DNA of 64,000 bases from Nonomuraea deserti (GTDB lineage: Bacteria > Actinomycetota > Actinomycetes > Streptosporangiales > Streptosporangiaceae): NCBI RefSeq assembly GCF_004348685.1, contig NZ_SMKO01000020.1:1-64000 (forward strand). The letters are read 5' to 3'. Numbering within the stretch: position 1 is the stretch's first letter; every line of letters starts with the position of its first letter. Below the pieces are notes generated by a model that worked only from the letters and a program-made list of their open reading frames with translations, was not told the origin of the DNA and searched no databases. Below are positions 1 through 8,209 of this stretch, in pieces. A program made the translations under genes and the position numbers.

Positions 1-54
1 CTCGATCTGCTTCGCCAGCCACTGCGCGGGCGTCACACTGTTGTCTGCGGCCAT
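1..54 (-). CDS. Start of an unidentified gene running off the left edge
   Basis: Only the first 18 codons are inside the window (MAADNSVTPAQWLAKQIE). An ATG on the minus strand at 54 follows a good ribosome binding site (AAGGAG, about nine bases upstream), which is the main reason to believe it. The fragment is too short to assign a family. It diverges from the integrated-element genes to its right and may be cargo or a regulator of that element. Confidence 0.4.
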   Translation of the reverse strand, partial: MAADNSVTPAQWLAKQIE

Positions 55-329
55 CGCCTGGATCTCCTTCGAATCTTGATCTTTGCTACTCGAAGGATCA
101 CGCGATGGCCGTCTTCATTTCACGACGTCACGCCTGTGACCAGGCCAAACTCGTACACCACTCCTGTGGACGCAACCACCCCGGGTCGGAGCGTTCGGTC
201 AGTACGGCGGGGCCAGCGTGCGGTGCCCTGCCCGGTGTCCCGCCGCCGTCCGGGACCGGCCCCCAGGCCGCACGCCCGGACGGAGGGCGGGCGGAGGGCC
301 GGGGGCACGGCGGCGCGCCGCGCCGCCGC

Positions 330-944
330 CTTGACGAGGACGCCGAACCGCTCCACGTCCTCCGCTTCGGCGAACAAGTCGATGTCCAGGGCGTGCTGGC
401 TGGCACTCCGGACGCCGACCAGTGCATCCGCTACCTGTCCAAGTACCTGACCAAGTCCATCGGCGACACCCTCGACGGCGGCCAGGCCCAGCAGGAGCAC
501 GCCGCCCGCATGCTCGACGCCCTCCGCTACGAACCCTGCTCGCCCACCTGCCCGAACTGGCTGCGCTACGGCCTCCAGCCCAAGAGGGCTAAAGCCGGCA
601 TGCAGCCCGGCCGTTGCCGGGGCAAGGCACACAAGCCCGAACACCTCGGCTATGCCGGACGTCGCGTCCTGGTTTCCCGTAAGTGGTCCAACAAGACCCT
701 GGCCGAGCACAAGCAGGACCGCCGTACCTGGGTCCTGGAAGCCCTCGGCCAAACCGACGAACCCATCGACCCACACCGCTACATCTGGCGCCCCGTTCCG
801 ACTGGAGACGCCAACGTGCCACCCCCCGCCGTACGGCTCCTCCGCTCCGTCCATGAACGGCAACGCTGGCGAGCCCACCTCAGGGAGTTGGAAGCCAGAG
901 CAGACGGCCAAGATCTTTCGGCAGCAGAAGGGAAGGCAGCCTGA
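330..944 (+). pseudogene. Replication initiator protein (RepSA type), 5'-truncated
   Basis: The reading frame ending at 944 matches the C-terminal half of the rolling-circle-type replication initiators of actinomycete integrative elements and plasmids. Family landmarks visible in order are [42 protein letters not shown], a Gly/Lys-rich [10 protein letters not shown] stretch and [15 protein letters not shown]. Recognisable homology begins near 330. The 225 bases of open frame before it (105-329) look unrelated and carry no N-terminal Rep domain, so at least half of the usual 450-plus residue protein is missing. The stop overlaps the next gene's ATG (TGATG), the normal rep-xis-int arrangement. 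It is probably non-functional, which would leave the element without its own replication step. An alternative is a start further left that uses a different, fused N-terminus. Confidence 0.6.
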
Positions 945-1126
945 TGGAAAGGCTCTTCTACCGGCCGAACGACGCGGCCACGGTCCTGGGAATGAGCCGT
1001 ACGGCAATTTTCCGGCTGATCAAAACCGGAGAGCTCCGGTCGATCAAGCGCGACGGGTACCGTCTGATCCCTGCCGCTGCCCTCCTCGACTTCGCCCGCG
1101 CCCTGGAGAGTACGGAGGTGGCCTGA
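944..1126 (+). CDS. xis: Excisionase-type helix-turn-helix protein
   Basis: This 60-residue protein has a MerR/excisionase-type winged helix ([20 protein letters not shown], then an arginine-containing wing [10 protein letters not shown]), the fold used by Xis proteins to bend attachment-site DNA during excision. Its ATG overlaps the rep stop and its TGA overlaps the integrase ATG, so all three genes are translationally coupled. Position between rep and int is typical of actinomycete integrative and conjugative elements. The family also includes BldC-like regulators, but the neighbours favour an excision role. It should act with the integrase at the tRNA-Lys attachment site. Confidence 0.75.
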   Translation: MERLFYRPNDAATVLGMSRTAIFRLIKTGELRSIKRDGYRLIPAAALLDFARALESTEVA

Positions 1127-2442
1127 TGGCGCGCAAACCCAATGGACGTTCCTCCATCTTCCTCGGCAAGGACGGTAAGTGGCACGGCTGGGTGACCATG
1201 GGCGTCAAGGACGACGGCTCTCCCGACCGTCGTCATCGCATCGGCAACTCCGAAACCGAGGTGACACGCAAGGTACGTGAGCTGGAGAAACAACGGGACT
1301 CCGGCAAGACCGACAAGCCGGGACGCGCTCCGACAGTCGCCGAGTGGATGCGCATCTACCTGGACGAGATCGCGCCGCTGAAGGTCAGTGATCTCACGCT
1401 GGTGAGCACGTACCGCCCCAAGGTCGAACACTGGATCATCCCGCGACTGGGCGCCCATCGGCTCGACCGGCTGCGCCCGGAACACCTGGACGCCTTCTAC
1501 GCCTATCTCGCCAAGCAGGGCCTCGCCCAGAACACGATTCTCCAGATCCACCGGATCCTTTCCCGCGCGCTGAAGATCGCGGTGCGCCGAGAGAAGGTCG
1601 CCCGCAACGTCTGCACGCTGATCGACGCTCCCACCGCCGAAGACGTGGAGATCGAACCGCTCGACGCCGACGAGGCCCGCGATGTCCTCGACGTGGCCGG
1701 CAGCCAGAGGAACGGAACACGTTGGTCCGTGGCGCTGGCTCTCGGCCTTCGGCAGTGTGAAGCGCTCGGTCTTCGCTGGAAGTACGTGGACCTCAAGAAA
1801 GGCGTCATCCGCGTCTTCTGGCAGATCAAGCACCAGCGCTACCGCCACGGCTGCAAGGACCCGCACGCCTGCGGCGAACGGCTCCACCGCTACCCGTGCC
1901 CGAAGGACTGCCCCAAGGCCAAGCGCACCTCCGGCCGCAAGCACGTGTGCGACAAGGCAGGGCAGAAATTCTGCCCTCCCGACTGCGCCAAGCACGCGCC
2001 CTCATGCCCCGAACGCGTGGGCGGTTGGACCTTCGTGAAGCCCAAGGGCAAGAGCAAGCGAACCGTCATGATCCCGCCCCCGCTGATCCCGCTCCTCAAG
2101 CTCCACCAAGAGGCCCAGCGTGCCGAGAAGGAAGCGGCGGGGGAGCGGTGGCAGGACTATGACCTCGTCTGGTGCCATCCGGACGGACGACCCATAGACG
2201 CCGGCCAGGACTGGGACGAGTGGAAGGAACTCCTACGCCTGGCCGAAGTCGACAAGGACGCCCGCGTCCACGATGCCCGCCACACCGCCGCAACACTCCT
2301 CATCGAACAAGGCGTGGACATCAGCGTTGTTCAGGAGATCCTCGGCCACTCACAACTGACCACGACGAAGCGCTACACCCACATCACGGCGACACTCTCA
2401 ACCGAAGCAGCAGCCCGCATGGGCCGCGCGCTCTGGGGATAA
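1126..2442 (+). CDS. int: Tyrosine site-specific integrase
   Basis: This 438-residue phage-type integrase carries out recombination between the element and the tRNA-Lys attachment site. It has an N-terminal arm-binding region (residues 1-65), a SAM-like core-binding domain (about 70-170) and a catalytic domain with Arg209 ([10 protein letters not shown]), His382-x-x-Arg385 (HDAR), His408 (LGHS) and nucleophile Tyr417 (RYTH). Between the first Arg and the His-x-x-Arg box lies a cysteine-rich insert (about residues 241-295, eight Cys plus several His) that looks metal-binding. The frame is open upstream to 652, but ATG 1126 is preferred because it overlaps the excisionase stop (TGATG) and begins the conserved MARKPNG start. 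The gene ends 71 bases before the tRNA 3' end. Confidence 0.92.
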   Translation: MARKPNGRSSIFLGKDGKWHGWVTMGVKDDGSPDRRHRIGNSETEVTRKVRELEKQRDSGKTDKPGRAPTVAEWMRIYLDEIAPLKVSDLTLVSTYRPKVEHWIIPRLGAHRLDRLRPEHLDAFYAYLAKQGLAQNTILQIHRILSRALKIAVRREKVARNVCTLIDAPTAEDVEIEPLDADEARDVLDVAGSQRNGTRWSVALALGLRQCEALGLRWKYVDLKKGVIRVFWQIKHQRYRHGCKDPHACGERLHRYPCPKDCPKAKRTSGRKHVCDKAGQKFCPPDCAKHAPSCPERVGGWTFVKPKGKSKRTVMIPPPLIPLLKLHQEAQRAEKEAAGERWQDYDLVWCHPDGRPIDAGQDWDEWKELLRLAEVDKDARVHDARHTAATLLIEQGVDISVVQEILGHSQLTTTKRYTHITATLSTEAAARMGRALWG

Positions 2443-2462
2443 CTGCAACTGAAAACGCAACC

Positions 2463-2501
2463 GGGCGGACTTTCTGATCATGAAGATCGGGGAGTCCGCC
2501 C
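2463..2501 (+). terminator. Hairpin after the integrase gene
   Basis: A perfect 9-bp inverted repeat, GGGCGGACT (2463-2471) and AGTCCGCCC (2493-2501), with a 21-base loop, sits between the integrase stop and the tRNA-Lys 3' end. There is no T-run. It may terminate int transcription or, being near the attachment site, be a recombinase or excisionase site. Confidence 0.45.
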
Positions 2502-2510
2502 AGGTCATTC

Positions 2511-2560
2511 GGGTAGGGCGCCCGGGGCTCGAACCCGGAACCTACGGATTAAAAGTCCGC
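2511..2560. other. Probable attachment site at the element end (3' half of tRNA-Lys)
   Basis: Tyrosine integrases of this type usually recombine in the 3' half of a tRNA gene. Here the integrase gene reads straight into the 3' end of tRNA-Lys. The core cannot be delimited because the other end of the element lies left of the window. A direct copy of 2514-2560 there would confirm it. Confidence 0.4.
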
Positions 2561-2586
2561 AGCTCTGCCAATTGAGCTAACGCCCC
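2514..2586 (-). tRNA. tRNA-Lys (anticodon TTT)
   Basis: The minus strand folds into a standard cloverleaf: acceptor GGGGCGT (2586-2580) with GCGCCCT, a T-arm with TTCGAGC loop, and a seven-base anticodon loop CTTTTAA giving anticodon TTT. The discriminator base is A (2514) and CCA is not encoded. It is the likely integration target of the adjacent integrase. Confidence 0.93.
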
Positions 2587-2635
2587 TAGCTACAGCAAGG
2601 GTACAGAGATTACCTTCCTGCCCGCGACGCCTCCA

Positions 2636-3790
2636 TCATCGGTAGGCCGCCAGCCCGGTCAGCGCTTCCCCCAGCACCAGCGTATGGATCTCCTGCGTCC
2701 CTTCGTACGTCAGCACACTCTCCAGGTTGTTCATGTGCCTGATCACAGGGTACTCCAGGGTGATCCCGTTCCCGCCCAGGATGGATCGGGCCTGGCGGGC
2801 GATGTCGAGGGCGGCGCGTACGTTGGCCAGCTTGCCGAAGCTGATCTGCCGGGGTTCGAGGCGGCCCGCGTCCTTCAGTTCGCCCAGGTGCAGGGCGGTG
2901 AGCTGGGCCTGGGCGGCGCCCACGTACATCCAGGCGAGTTTCTCCTGCGTCAGCTGGAACGCGCCGATCGGTTTGTCGAACTGGACGCGGGTCTTCGCGT
3001 AGTCGACGGCCGCCTCGAGGCAGGCGCGGGCGGCGCCGACGACGCCCCAGACGATGCCGTAGCGGGCTTCGGAGAGGCATGACAGCGGGCCCTTGAGGCC
3101 GGTGACTCCGGGCAGGGCGGCGGAGGCGGGCAGGCGGAGGTCGTCGAAGTAGAGGGAGGAGGTGACGGAGGCTCTCAGGGAGAGTTTCTTGTGGATCTCG
3201 GGGGCGGTGAAGCCGGGGGTGGAGGTGGGGACGACGAAGCCGCGGACGCCTTCGTCGGTCTGGGCCCAGACCACGGCGACGTCGGCGATCGAGCCGTTGG
3301 TGATCCACATCTTGGCGCCGTTCAGGATCCAGTCGGATCCGTCCTTCTTGGCGTACGTGCGCATGTTGGCGGGGTCGGAGCCGTGGTCCGGTTCGGTCAG
3401 GCCGAAGCAGCCGATCGCCTCGCCGGCGGCCATCCGGGGCAGCCACTCCTCTTTCTGCTCATCCGAGCCGTACCGCCAGATCGGGAACATCGCCAGCGAA
3501 CCCTGGACGGACACGAATGATCGCAGCCCGGAGTCGCCCGCTTCCAGCTCCCGGCAGGCCACCCCGTACGACACGGCGTCCGTGCCGGCGCAGCCGTAAC
3601 CCTCCAGGTGCATGCCGAGCACGCCGAGCGACCCGAGCGCGGGCGCGAGTTCGCGCGCGGGGAAGGCGGCCTCCTCGAACCAGTCGCCCACGTGCGGGAG
3701 GACGCGGTCGGACACGAAGGACCTGACCGTGTCGCGGATCAGCCGCTGATCTGCGTTGAGCCGGTCGTCCAGGCGCAGCAGGTCGTCCAT
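2636..3790 (-). CDS. gcdH: Acyl-CoA dehydrogenase, glutaryl-CoA dehydrogenase type
   Basis: This 384-residue FAD enzyme probably oxidises and decarboxylates glutaryl-CoA to crotonyl-CoA in lysine/tryptophan breakdown. It has the full acyl-CoA dehydrogenase layout: N-terminal helical domain, middle beta domain (CFGLTEPDHGSDP), and C-terminal helical domain. Two features point to the glutaryl subfamily. Arg90 in GLRSFVSVQ aligns with the arginine that binds the substrate's distal carboxylate, and the C-terminal HMNNLESVLTYEGTQEIHTL block contains the catalytic base Glu363. The start at 3790 follows an AGAGG-like ribosome site. It appears to be a single-gene unit convergent with the tRNA-Lys region. 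Other acyl-CoA substrates are possible but less likely given Arg90. Confidence 0.88.
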   Translation of the reverse strand: MDDLLRLDDRLNADQRLIRDTVRSFVSDRVLPHVGDWFEEAAFPARELAPALGSLGVLGMHLEGYGCAGTDAVSYGVACRELEAGDSGLRSFVSVQGSLAMFPIWRYGSDEQKEEWLPRMAAGEAIGCFGLTEPDHGSDPANMRTYAKKDGSDWILNGAKMWITNGSIADVAVVWAQTDEGVRGFVVPTSTPGFTAPEIHKKLSLRASVTSSLYFDDLRLPASAALPGVTGLKGPLSCLSEARYGIVWGVVGAARACLEAAVDYAKTRVQFDKPIGAFQLTQEKLAWMYVGAAQAQLTALHLGELKDAGRLEPRQISFGKLANVRAALDIARQARSILGGNGITLEYPVIRHMNNLESVLTYEGTQEIHTLVLGEALTGLAAYR

Positions 3791-3883
3791 CGCAGAGGTC
3801 CTCTCGTCGCGTAAGGGACTACCAGGGTTCTACCAGGGAGAATCCGGATGTGCTAACACCAGCCTGCAGGGCAGTCTTGAGGC

Positions 3884-4174
3884 ATGAGCGATGACAACGT
3901 CAAGAAGCTGCGCAGGACTCACAAAGGCCGGATCGTCGCGGGCGTCTGCGCGGGCGTCGGCGAGTATGTCGGGATCGACGCCAACATGGTACGGATCGCG
4001 CTGGCGATCGCGACGCTGTTCGGCGGGCTGGGCGTCGGCGTGTACGTGATCGGCTGGCTGCTGATCCCCGACGAGCAGGCAGAGACCTCGATCGTCCAGG
4101 ACCTGGTCAACAAGCAGCAGAACCGTAGTACGCACACCGACTGGAGCAGCGGCGAGCACAAGCCCCAGCCATGA
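3884..4174 (+). CDS. PspC-domain membrane protein
   Basis: This 96-residue protein is almost entirely a PspC domain: the basic start LRRTHKGRIVAGVCAGVGEY, then an amphipathic stretch and one membrane segment (about residues 35-62, ending VIGWLLIPDE), followed by a hydrophilic tail. Stand-alone PspC proteins in actinomycetes are small inner-membrane proteins thought to act in envelope stress, but no phage-shock partner genes are nearby. A TGAGG ribosome site precedes ATG 3884. Its TGA stop directly abuts the TGA of the convergent MFS gene (TGATCA across 4172-4177), leaving no room for a terminator between them. Confidence 0.85.
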   Translation: MSDDNVKKLRRTHKGRIVAGVCAGVGEYVGIDANMVRIALAIATLFGGLGVGVYVIGWLLIPDEQAETSIVQDLVNKQQNRSTHTDWSSGEHKPQP

Positions 4175-5449
4175 TCATGACGGCGCGCGGATCTCACCCC
4201 GGGACTCGGTCCAGCCCATGGCGAGCACGGCGGCGGTGACCACTCCGGTCACCCCGGCCAGCGCGACCACCGGCTCAGGGCCGAGTCTCTCCGCCGCGAA
4301 CCCGCCGACCAGGATCCCGATCCCCTGTACGGCCATCAACCCCGACTGGACGAGGCCGAACGCCTGGGCACGCCGTTCGGCCGGTACATTCTGGACGAAA
4401 GCGGCGTTGGCCGCGAGCTGGTACGCCCCGCCGATCCCCGACAGCACCCATGCCGCGAGCACCACGGCCAGCGGGGGCCGCAGCGCGGTCACGATCAGGG
4501 GCGCGCAGCTGAGCATGGCCATCCACCCCATGAGCCGCAGCCGCCGCGGCGGCGACACGAACCTGCTGAACAGGAACGCCCCCACGACCGTCCCGGTCGG
4601 CATGGCGGCCATCAGCAGCCCGGTGATCACCGGAATCGGCAGGGTTCCGGTGTGGAGGGTGGCCGCGTACGGCGCGGCGAGGCCCTCCGGCAGGATGTAG
4701 AAGCCGCACAACCAGGCGAACAGGACGATCGTCCGCAGTTTCTTCGACCCGAACACGAGCCGGGCTCCGGCCATGGTCATGGTCCACATGGACGGTCTGC
4801 CGCCCTCGCTGTGGGCGGCCGGGCGGCGGTGCACGCCGGAGACCAGGATCAACGCGGATCCGATGAACGTCGCGGCGTCGAGGGCGAGCGCGCGGTAGGG
4901 GCCCATGGTCGCGATCACCGCTCCGCCGGCCGCGAAACCGAGCATCTGGACGGCCTGGTTCGTCATGTTCTGCAGGGCCGAGCCGATGACGTACATGTCG
5001 CCTTCGAGCACCTCGGGCAGCAGCGCCGCCCGCGCCGCCGAGAACGGTGCGCTGAGCAGCACCACGAGGAACACCAGCGAGCACAGGGCCCAGAACGGCA
5101 TGCCGGGCACGGCCATCACGGCCACCAGCGCGGCCCTGATCAGGTCGCAGGACAGCATGACGCCTCTGCGCGCGAACCGGTCGGCCAGGCCGGCCAGCAG
5201 CGGGCCGCCCACGATCGAGGGCAGGTAGGTCAGCGCGTAGACCGCGGCGGTGGCCAGCGCCGACTGGGTGCGGTCGTAGACGAGCACCGCGAGCGCCACC
5301 TGGGCGAGCTGGTCTCCGAGGAGGGAAAGGCCCTGGCCGTACCAGAGTGCCCGGAATTCTTTGATCGCGATGACTTCGCGATAGGTGACTTGTCGTCCTT
5401 CGGCACGCCGATGTCGTCCTGGCAGCCGTCGCGCCCGCATGGCCCCCAT
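4175..5449 (-). CDS. MFS transporter (enterobactin-exporter/DHA3-like)
   Basis: This roughly 424-residue protein has about ten to twelve hydrophobic segments. After a basic N-terminus come EFRALWYGQGLSLLGDQLAQ, which is helix 1 of the DHA3-like exporters, and the loop GLADRFARRGVM, the conserved cytoplasmic MFS motif between helices 2 and 3. Such proteins export small molecules, often siderophores or drugs, by proton antiport. The frame stays open upstream. ATG 5449 (after GGAG) or ATG 5440 are the best starts, because residues before them are not transporter-like. The substrate is unknown and nothing nearby indicates it. It may be co-transcribed with the zincin gene upstream (101-base gap). 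Confidence 0.8.
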   Translation of the reverse strand: MGAMRARRLPGRHRRAEGRQVTYREVIAIKEFRALWYGQGLSLLGDQLAQVALAVLVYDRTQSALATAAVYALTYLPSIVGGPLLAGLADRFARRGVMLSCDLIRAALVAVMAVPGMPFWALCSLVFLVVLLSAPFSAARAALLPEVLEGDMYVIGSALQNMTNQAVQMLGFAAGGAVIATMGPYRALALDAATFIGSALILVSGVHRRPAAHSEGGRPSMWTMTMAGARLVFGSKKLRTIVLFAWLCGFYILPEGLAAPYAATLHTGTLPIPVITGLLMAAMPTGTVVGAFLFSRFVSPPRRLRLMGWMAMLSCAPLIVTALRPPLAVVLAAWVLSGIGGAYQLAANAAFVQNVPAERRAQAFGLVQSGLMAVQGIGILVGGFAAERLGPEPVVALAGVTGVVTAAVLAMGWTESRGEIRAPS

Positions 5450-5550
5450 TGGACTCCGCTGTGCCTGACTCACTGTGTTCGGTATGTCACCTAAGGTTGC
5501 CGAACGCAATGGCAAGCCGCAACCCAAAGAAGTCAACCGGAAGCAAAGGG

Positions 5551-5901
5551 TTACCAGCCGAGCTCGTGAAGCCTCGCGTCGTCGATGCCGAAGTGGTGCC
5601 CGATCTCATGGATGACGGTGATGCGAACTTCGTCGATCACGTCCTCTTCCGTATCGCAGATCTGGCATATCGCATTGCGGTAGATCTCGATGCGGTCGGG
5701 AAGAACGGCCGAGTACCAGTCGCCACGTTCCGTCAGGGGGATGCCGGTGTACAGGCCGAGCAGATTGGGCTCTGGCGGATCGTCGACGACCGTGACGACG
5801 ACGTTGCTCATGGTGCGTGCGAGGTCTGAGGGGATCGTGTCCAATGCCTCGGCCACGAGTTCCTCGAACTTCTCCCGGGTTACCTCGATCACACTTGCCA
5901 T
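5551..5901 (-). CDS. Metallopeptidase family protein (zincin-like)
   Basis: This 116-residue protein matches the small actinobacterial zincin family. It carries HEIGHHFGIDD (His98, Glu99, His102), the HExxHxxGxxD zinc site, near the C-terminus, after an EDVIDEVRITVI helix. The N-terminus begins MASVIEVTREKFEELV, which is the usual family start, so ATG 5901 is preferred over an in-frame start 48 bases upstream. The substrate and proteolytic activity of this family are not established; it is probably cytoplasmic, as there is no signal peptide. The start lies only 33 bases from the divergent metallophosphoesterase ATG, so the two promoters must overlap or lie inside the coding regions. Confidence 0.85.
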   Translation of the reverse strand: MASVIEVTREKFEELVAEALDTIPSDLARTMSNVVVTVVDDPPEPNLLGLYTGIPLTERGDWYSAVLPDRIEIYRNAICQICDTEEDVIDEVRITVIHEIGHHFGIDDARLHELGW

Positions 5902-5934
5902 TGTGCCCCGCCCGTCGGGTATGCAAGAAACCGT

Positions 5935-7494
5935 ATGAAGTTCGTCCACTGGTCAAAAGCAGCTATCCGGTCGAGGGCCTCGAAAGCCGTCGCGGTGCTC
6001 TTCGTCGCCGCTGTGGGCGCCTGGCTGGGCATCTTCTTCAGCGGCACCGTACGCGCCGAGATCGGTCCCGTGGAGACGGGCATGTCGCTGCGGCCGGCGT
6101 GGAGCGGCGAGACCGTCGTGGACGCCAGCCCGCTCGGCACGCTCACGTTCCGCACGCACGCGGCGCCGCTCAGGCTGCGCATCACCCTCGAGAACATCGA
6201 CCAGGACCGCGCCCGAGCCCTCCTCGAGGACCCCCGGCTGGCCGACCGCCTGCCGGCGTTGATCGAGACCGACCTGCTGGACGGCGTGCGCGCGCTGGTC
6301 ATCCGCTCCCTGCTGTGCGCGGGCGCGGGGGCGCTGATAGCGGTCCTGATGGTGTTCAGGAGGCCGCGCGTGGCGCTGGTGGGGCTGCTGGCCGCCTCCG
6401 TGGCGCTCGCCTGCACGGGAGCGCTCGCCGCGCTCACCTTCCGCCCCAACTCGCTCGTCGAGCCGCGCTACTCGGGCCTGGTCGCCGCGGCGCCGTCCCT
6501 GGTGGGCAGCGCCGAGTCGATCGTGACGCGTTTCGAGTCGTACCGGTCGCAGCTCACCAAACTGGTGACGAACGTCTCCAAGCTCTACGACACCGTCTCG
6601 ACGCTGCCGTTGTACGAGGCCGACCCTAAAACCATTCGAGTCCTCCACGTTTCGGACATCCATATCAACCCCATCGCCTGGAACGTCATCCGGTCGCTCA
6701 AAGACCAGTTCGCCGTGGACATGATCATCGATACGGGCGACATCTCGGACCACGGCACCAAGGCCGAGAACAAATTCGTCAACGAGATCGGCCGGCTCGG
6801 GCTCCCGTACGTCTTCGTCCGCGGCAACCACGACTCGATGACCACCCAGAAGGCGGTCGCGAAGCAGAAGAACGCCATCGTCCTGGACGACAAGACCAAA
6901 ACCGTCGAAGGGCTGACCATCTACGGCCTGGGCGATCCCCGCTTCACTCCGGACAAATCCGTGCCCGTCTCCGCGAAGCCCGGCACCCTCGACGAATATG
7001 CCCGCTCCCACCTGCCCAACGTCGACGAGCCGGACCTGATCGCCGTACACGACCCCGACGTGGCCGAAGGTTTCTCCGGAGCCGCCCCCATGATCCTGGC
7101 CGGCCACACCCACGACCGCAGGACCACGATGTTCCGCTCAGGCACCCGCATGCTCGTGCAGGGCTCCACGGGAGGCGCCGGCCTGCGTGCCCTCGAACAC
7201 GCCGAGCCGACTCCGGTCCAGGCCTCGGTTCTGTACTTCGACAAGGAGACGAAACGCCTGCAAGCCTGGGACGACATCACCCTCGGCGGGCTGGGGGAAC
7301 AGTCGGTCTACATCCAACGTCACGTGGAGGCCGACCCAGACCGTATGATTTCTCCAGAGCCAACGAACGCCCCGTCGCCAACGGGATCCGTCACTGGCCC
7401 ACAGACGCCGACCGCCGGTTCGCCGCTTTGGCATCAGGGGCAATCGTCCCCTATGCTTCAGAGGTCTCCGACGGAAGGCGACAGGGAATCCTGA
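5935..7494 (+). CDS. Membrane-anchored metallophosphoesterase
   Basis: This 519-residue protein has an N-terminal membrane helix (about 18-38), an extracytoplasmic segment, two more helices (about 122-165), and then a calcineurin-like phosphoesterase domain (about 235-455). The metal-binding blocks are all present: SDIH, DTGDISDHG, GNHDSM, and GHTHD. It is expected to hydrolyse phosphomono- or diesters at the outer face of the membrane; the substrate is unknown. The last 60 or so residues are a Pro/Ser/Thr/Gly-rich tail without recognisable fold. The stop codon (7492-7494) touches the first base of the tRNA-Glu gene, so the tRNA promoter must lie inside this gene or the two are co-transcribed. 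Confidence 0.85.
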   Translation: MKFVHWSKAAIRSRASKAVAVLFVAAVGAWLGIFFSGTVRAEIGPVETGMSLRPAWSGETVVDASPLGTLTFRTHAAPLRLRITLENIDQDRARALLEDPRLADRLPALIETDLLDGVRALVIRSLLCAGAGALIAVLMVFRRPRVALVGLLAASVALACTGALAALTFRPNSLVEPRYSGLVAAAPSLVGSAESIVTRFESYRSQLTKLVTNVSKLYDTVSTLPLYEADPKTIRVLHVSDIHINPIAWNVIRSLKDQFAVDMIIDTGDISDHGTKAENKFVNEIGRLGLPYVFVRGNHDSMTTQKAVAKQKNAIVLDDKTKTVEGLTIYGLGDPRFTPDKSVPVSAKPGTLDEYARSHLPNVDEPDLIAVHDPDVAEGFSGAAPMILAGHTHDRRTTMFRSGTRMLVQGSTGGAGLRALEHAEPTPVQASVLYFDKETKRLQAWDDITLGGLGEQSVYIQRHVEADPDRMISPEPTNAPSPTGSVTGPQTPTAGSPLWHQGQSSPMLQRSPTEGDRES

Positions 7495-7567
7495 GCCCCC
7501 ATCGTCTAGCGGCCTAGGACACCGCCCTTTCAAGGCGGCGGCACGGGTTCGAATCCCGTTGGGGGCA
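7495..7567 (+). tRNA. tRNA-Glu (anticodon TTC)
   Basis: This is a standard cloverleaf: acceptor GCCCCCA (7495-7501) pairs with TGGGGGC, the anticodon loop is CTTTCAA, and the T loop is TTCGAAT. The discriminator is A7567 and CCA is not encoded. It is the first of three tandem tRNA genes. Confidence 0.95.
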
Positions 7568-7656
7568 CAGCGAGCGCCTGGCACACCGGAAAACGGCTGG
7601 TCGAGGATCACCGGAAAGCTGGTAAGCTAAGCGAGCGCAAACAGCAAGAAACGCAA

Positions 7657-7731
7657 GGTCCTGTAGAGCAGTTTGGAGTGCTCGCCACCCTGTCAAGGTG
7701 GAGGTCGCGGGTTCAAGTCCCGTCAGGACCG
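7657..7731 (+). tRNA. tRNA-Asp (anticodon GTC)
   Basis: Acceptor GGTCCTG pairs with CAGGACC, the anticodon stem CCACC/GGTGG holds loop CTGTCAA, and the T loop is TTCAAGT. The discriminator is G7731. It lies 89 bases after tRNA-Glu and six bases before tRNA-Phe. Confidence 0.95.
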
Positions 7732-7736
7732 CTCTG

Positions 7737-7810
7737 GGTCAGGTAGCTCAGTTGGTACGAGCGTCCGCCTGAAAAGCGGAAGGTCGGCGGTTCGACCCCG
7801 CCCCTGACCA
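7737..7810 (+). tRNA. tRNA-Phe (anticodon GAA)
   Basis: Acceptor GGTCAGG pairs with CCTGACC, the anticodon stem TCCGC/GCGGA holds loop CTGAAAA, and the T loop is TTCGACC. The discriminator is A7810. The Glu-Asp-Phe order is common in actinomycetes. Confidence 0.95.
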
Positions 7811-7831
7811 CCTCACACGACCAGCAAAAAC

Positions 7832-7860
7832 GCCCCGGACGGATCGCCGTTCGGGGCTTT
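7832..7860 (+). terminator. Terminator of the tRNA cluster
   Basis: A 10-bp stem with one G-T pair (GCCCCGGACG with CGTTCGGGGC), a six-base loop and a following TTTCT form a clear intrinsic terminator just after tRNA-Phe. Confidence 0.85.
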
Positions 7861-7863
7861 CTG

Positions 7864-8209
7864 ATCTCCAGTGGCAGAAGCTAGCGGACCATCGCCTGCG
7901 ACGCGATGCGGCTGACATTGCGGGGGGACCGAACTGCGAGCTGAGTCTTGTGCAAGGACGGCGAAAATTCGTGGAGTTCGGCGCGAGTCGTAGACCGGAC
8001 CTGCCCCATGTCCGTTCTCCTCGCCCTGACGAGCATCCCAGCATGTGATCTTGCTAACGCTGTTGCCGACGACAAGCCTGGACGGCCATAGACGGGCGTG
8101 GGGGTCTCTGATGCCGGACACCCCTTCCGAGCAGGTGCTCATGTCGCCGATGGACGCCTATTGACATCTCCTGGCTCGCGCCACCGGAACGACGGGAACC
8201 CACGGGCCA
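7864..8209. other. Stretch without a well-supported gene
   Basis: Between the tRNA terminator and the GntR operon promoter I see no protein with recognisable family features. The long minus-strand frame entering from the tRNAs is a tRNA shadow. The only candidate is one short minus-strand frame, listed separately. Confidence 0.5.
7881..8009 (-). CDS. Possible 42-residue protein of unknown function
   Basis: ATG 8009 on the minus strand follows AGGAG at good spacing and opens a 42-codon frame beginning MGQVRSTTRAEL and ending SRIASQAMVR. No family is recognised and the amino-acid composition is only weakly gene-like. It could be a decayed remnant. The ribosome site is the only positive evidence. 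Confidence 0.25.
   Translation of the reverse strand: MGQVRSTTRAELHEFSPSLHKTQLAVRSPRNVSRIASQAMVR

Noticed and set aside
105..329. N-terminal half of the replication initiator
   Set aside because: The frame is open, but the translation is Arg/Gly/Pro-rich without Rep motifs; homology begins only near 330.
7748..8044. Minus-strand frame of 98 residues containing SGAGSNRRPSAFQ-type sequence
   Set aside because: This is the well-known false protein produced by reading a tRNA gene backwards; it covers the tRNA-Phe.
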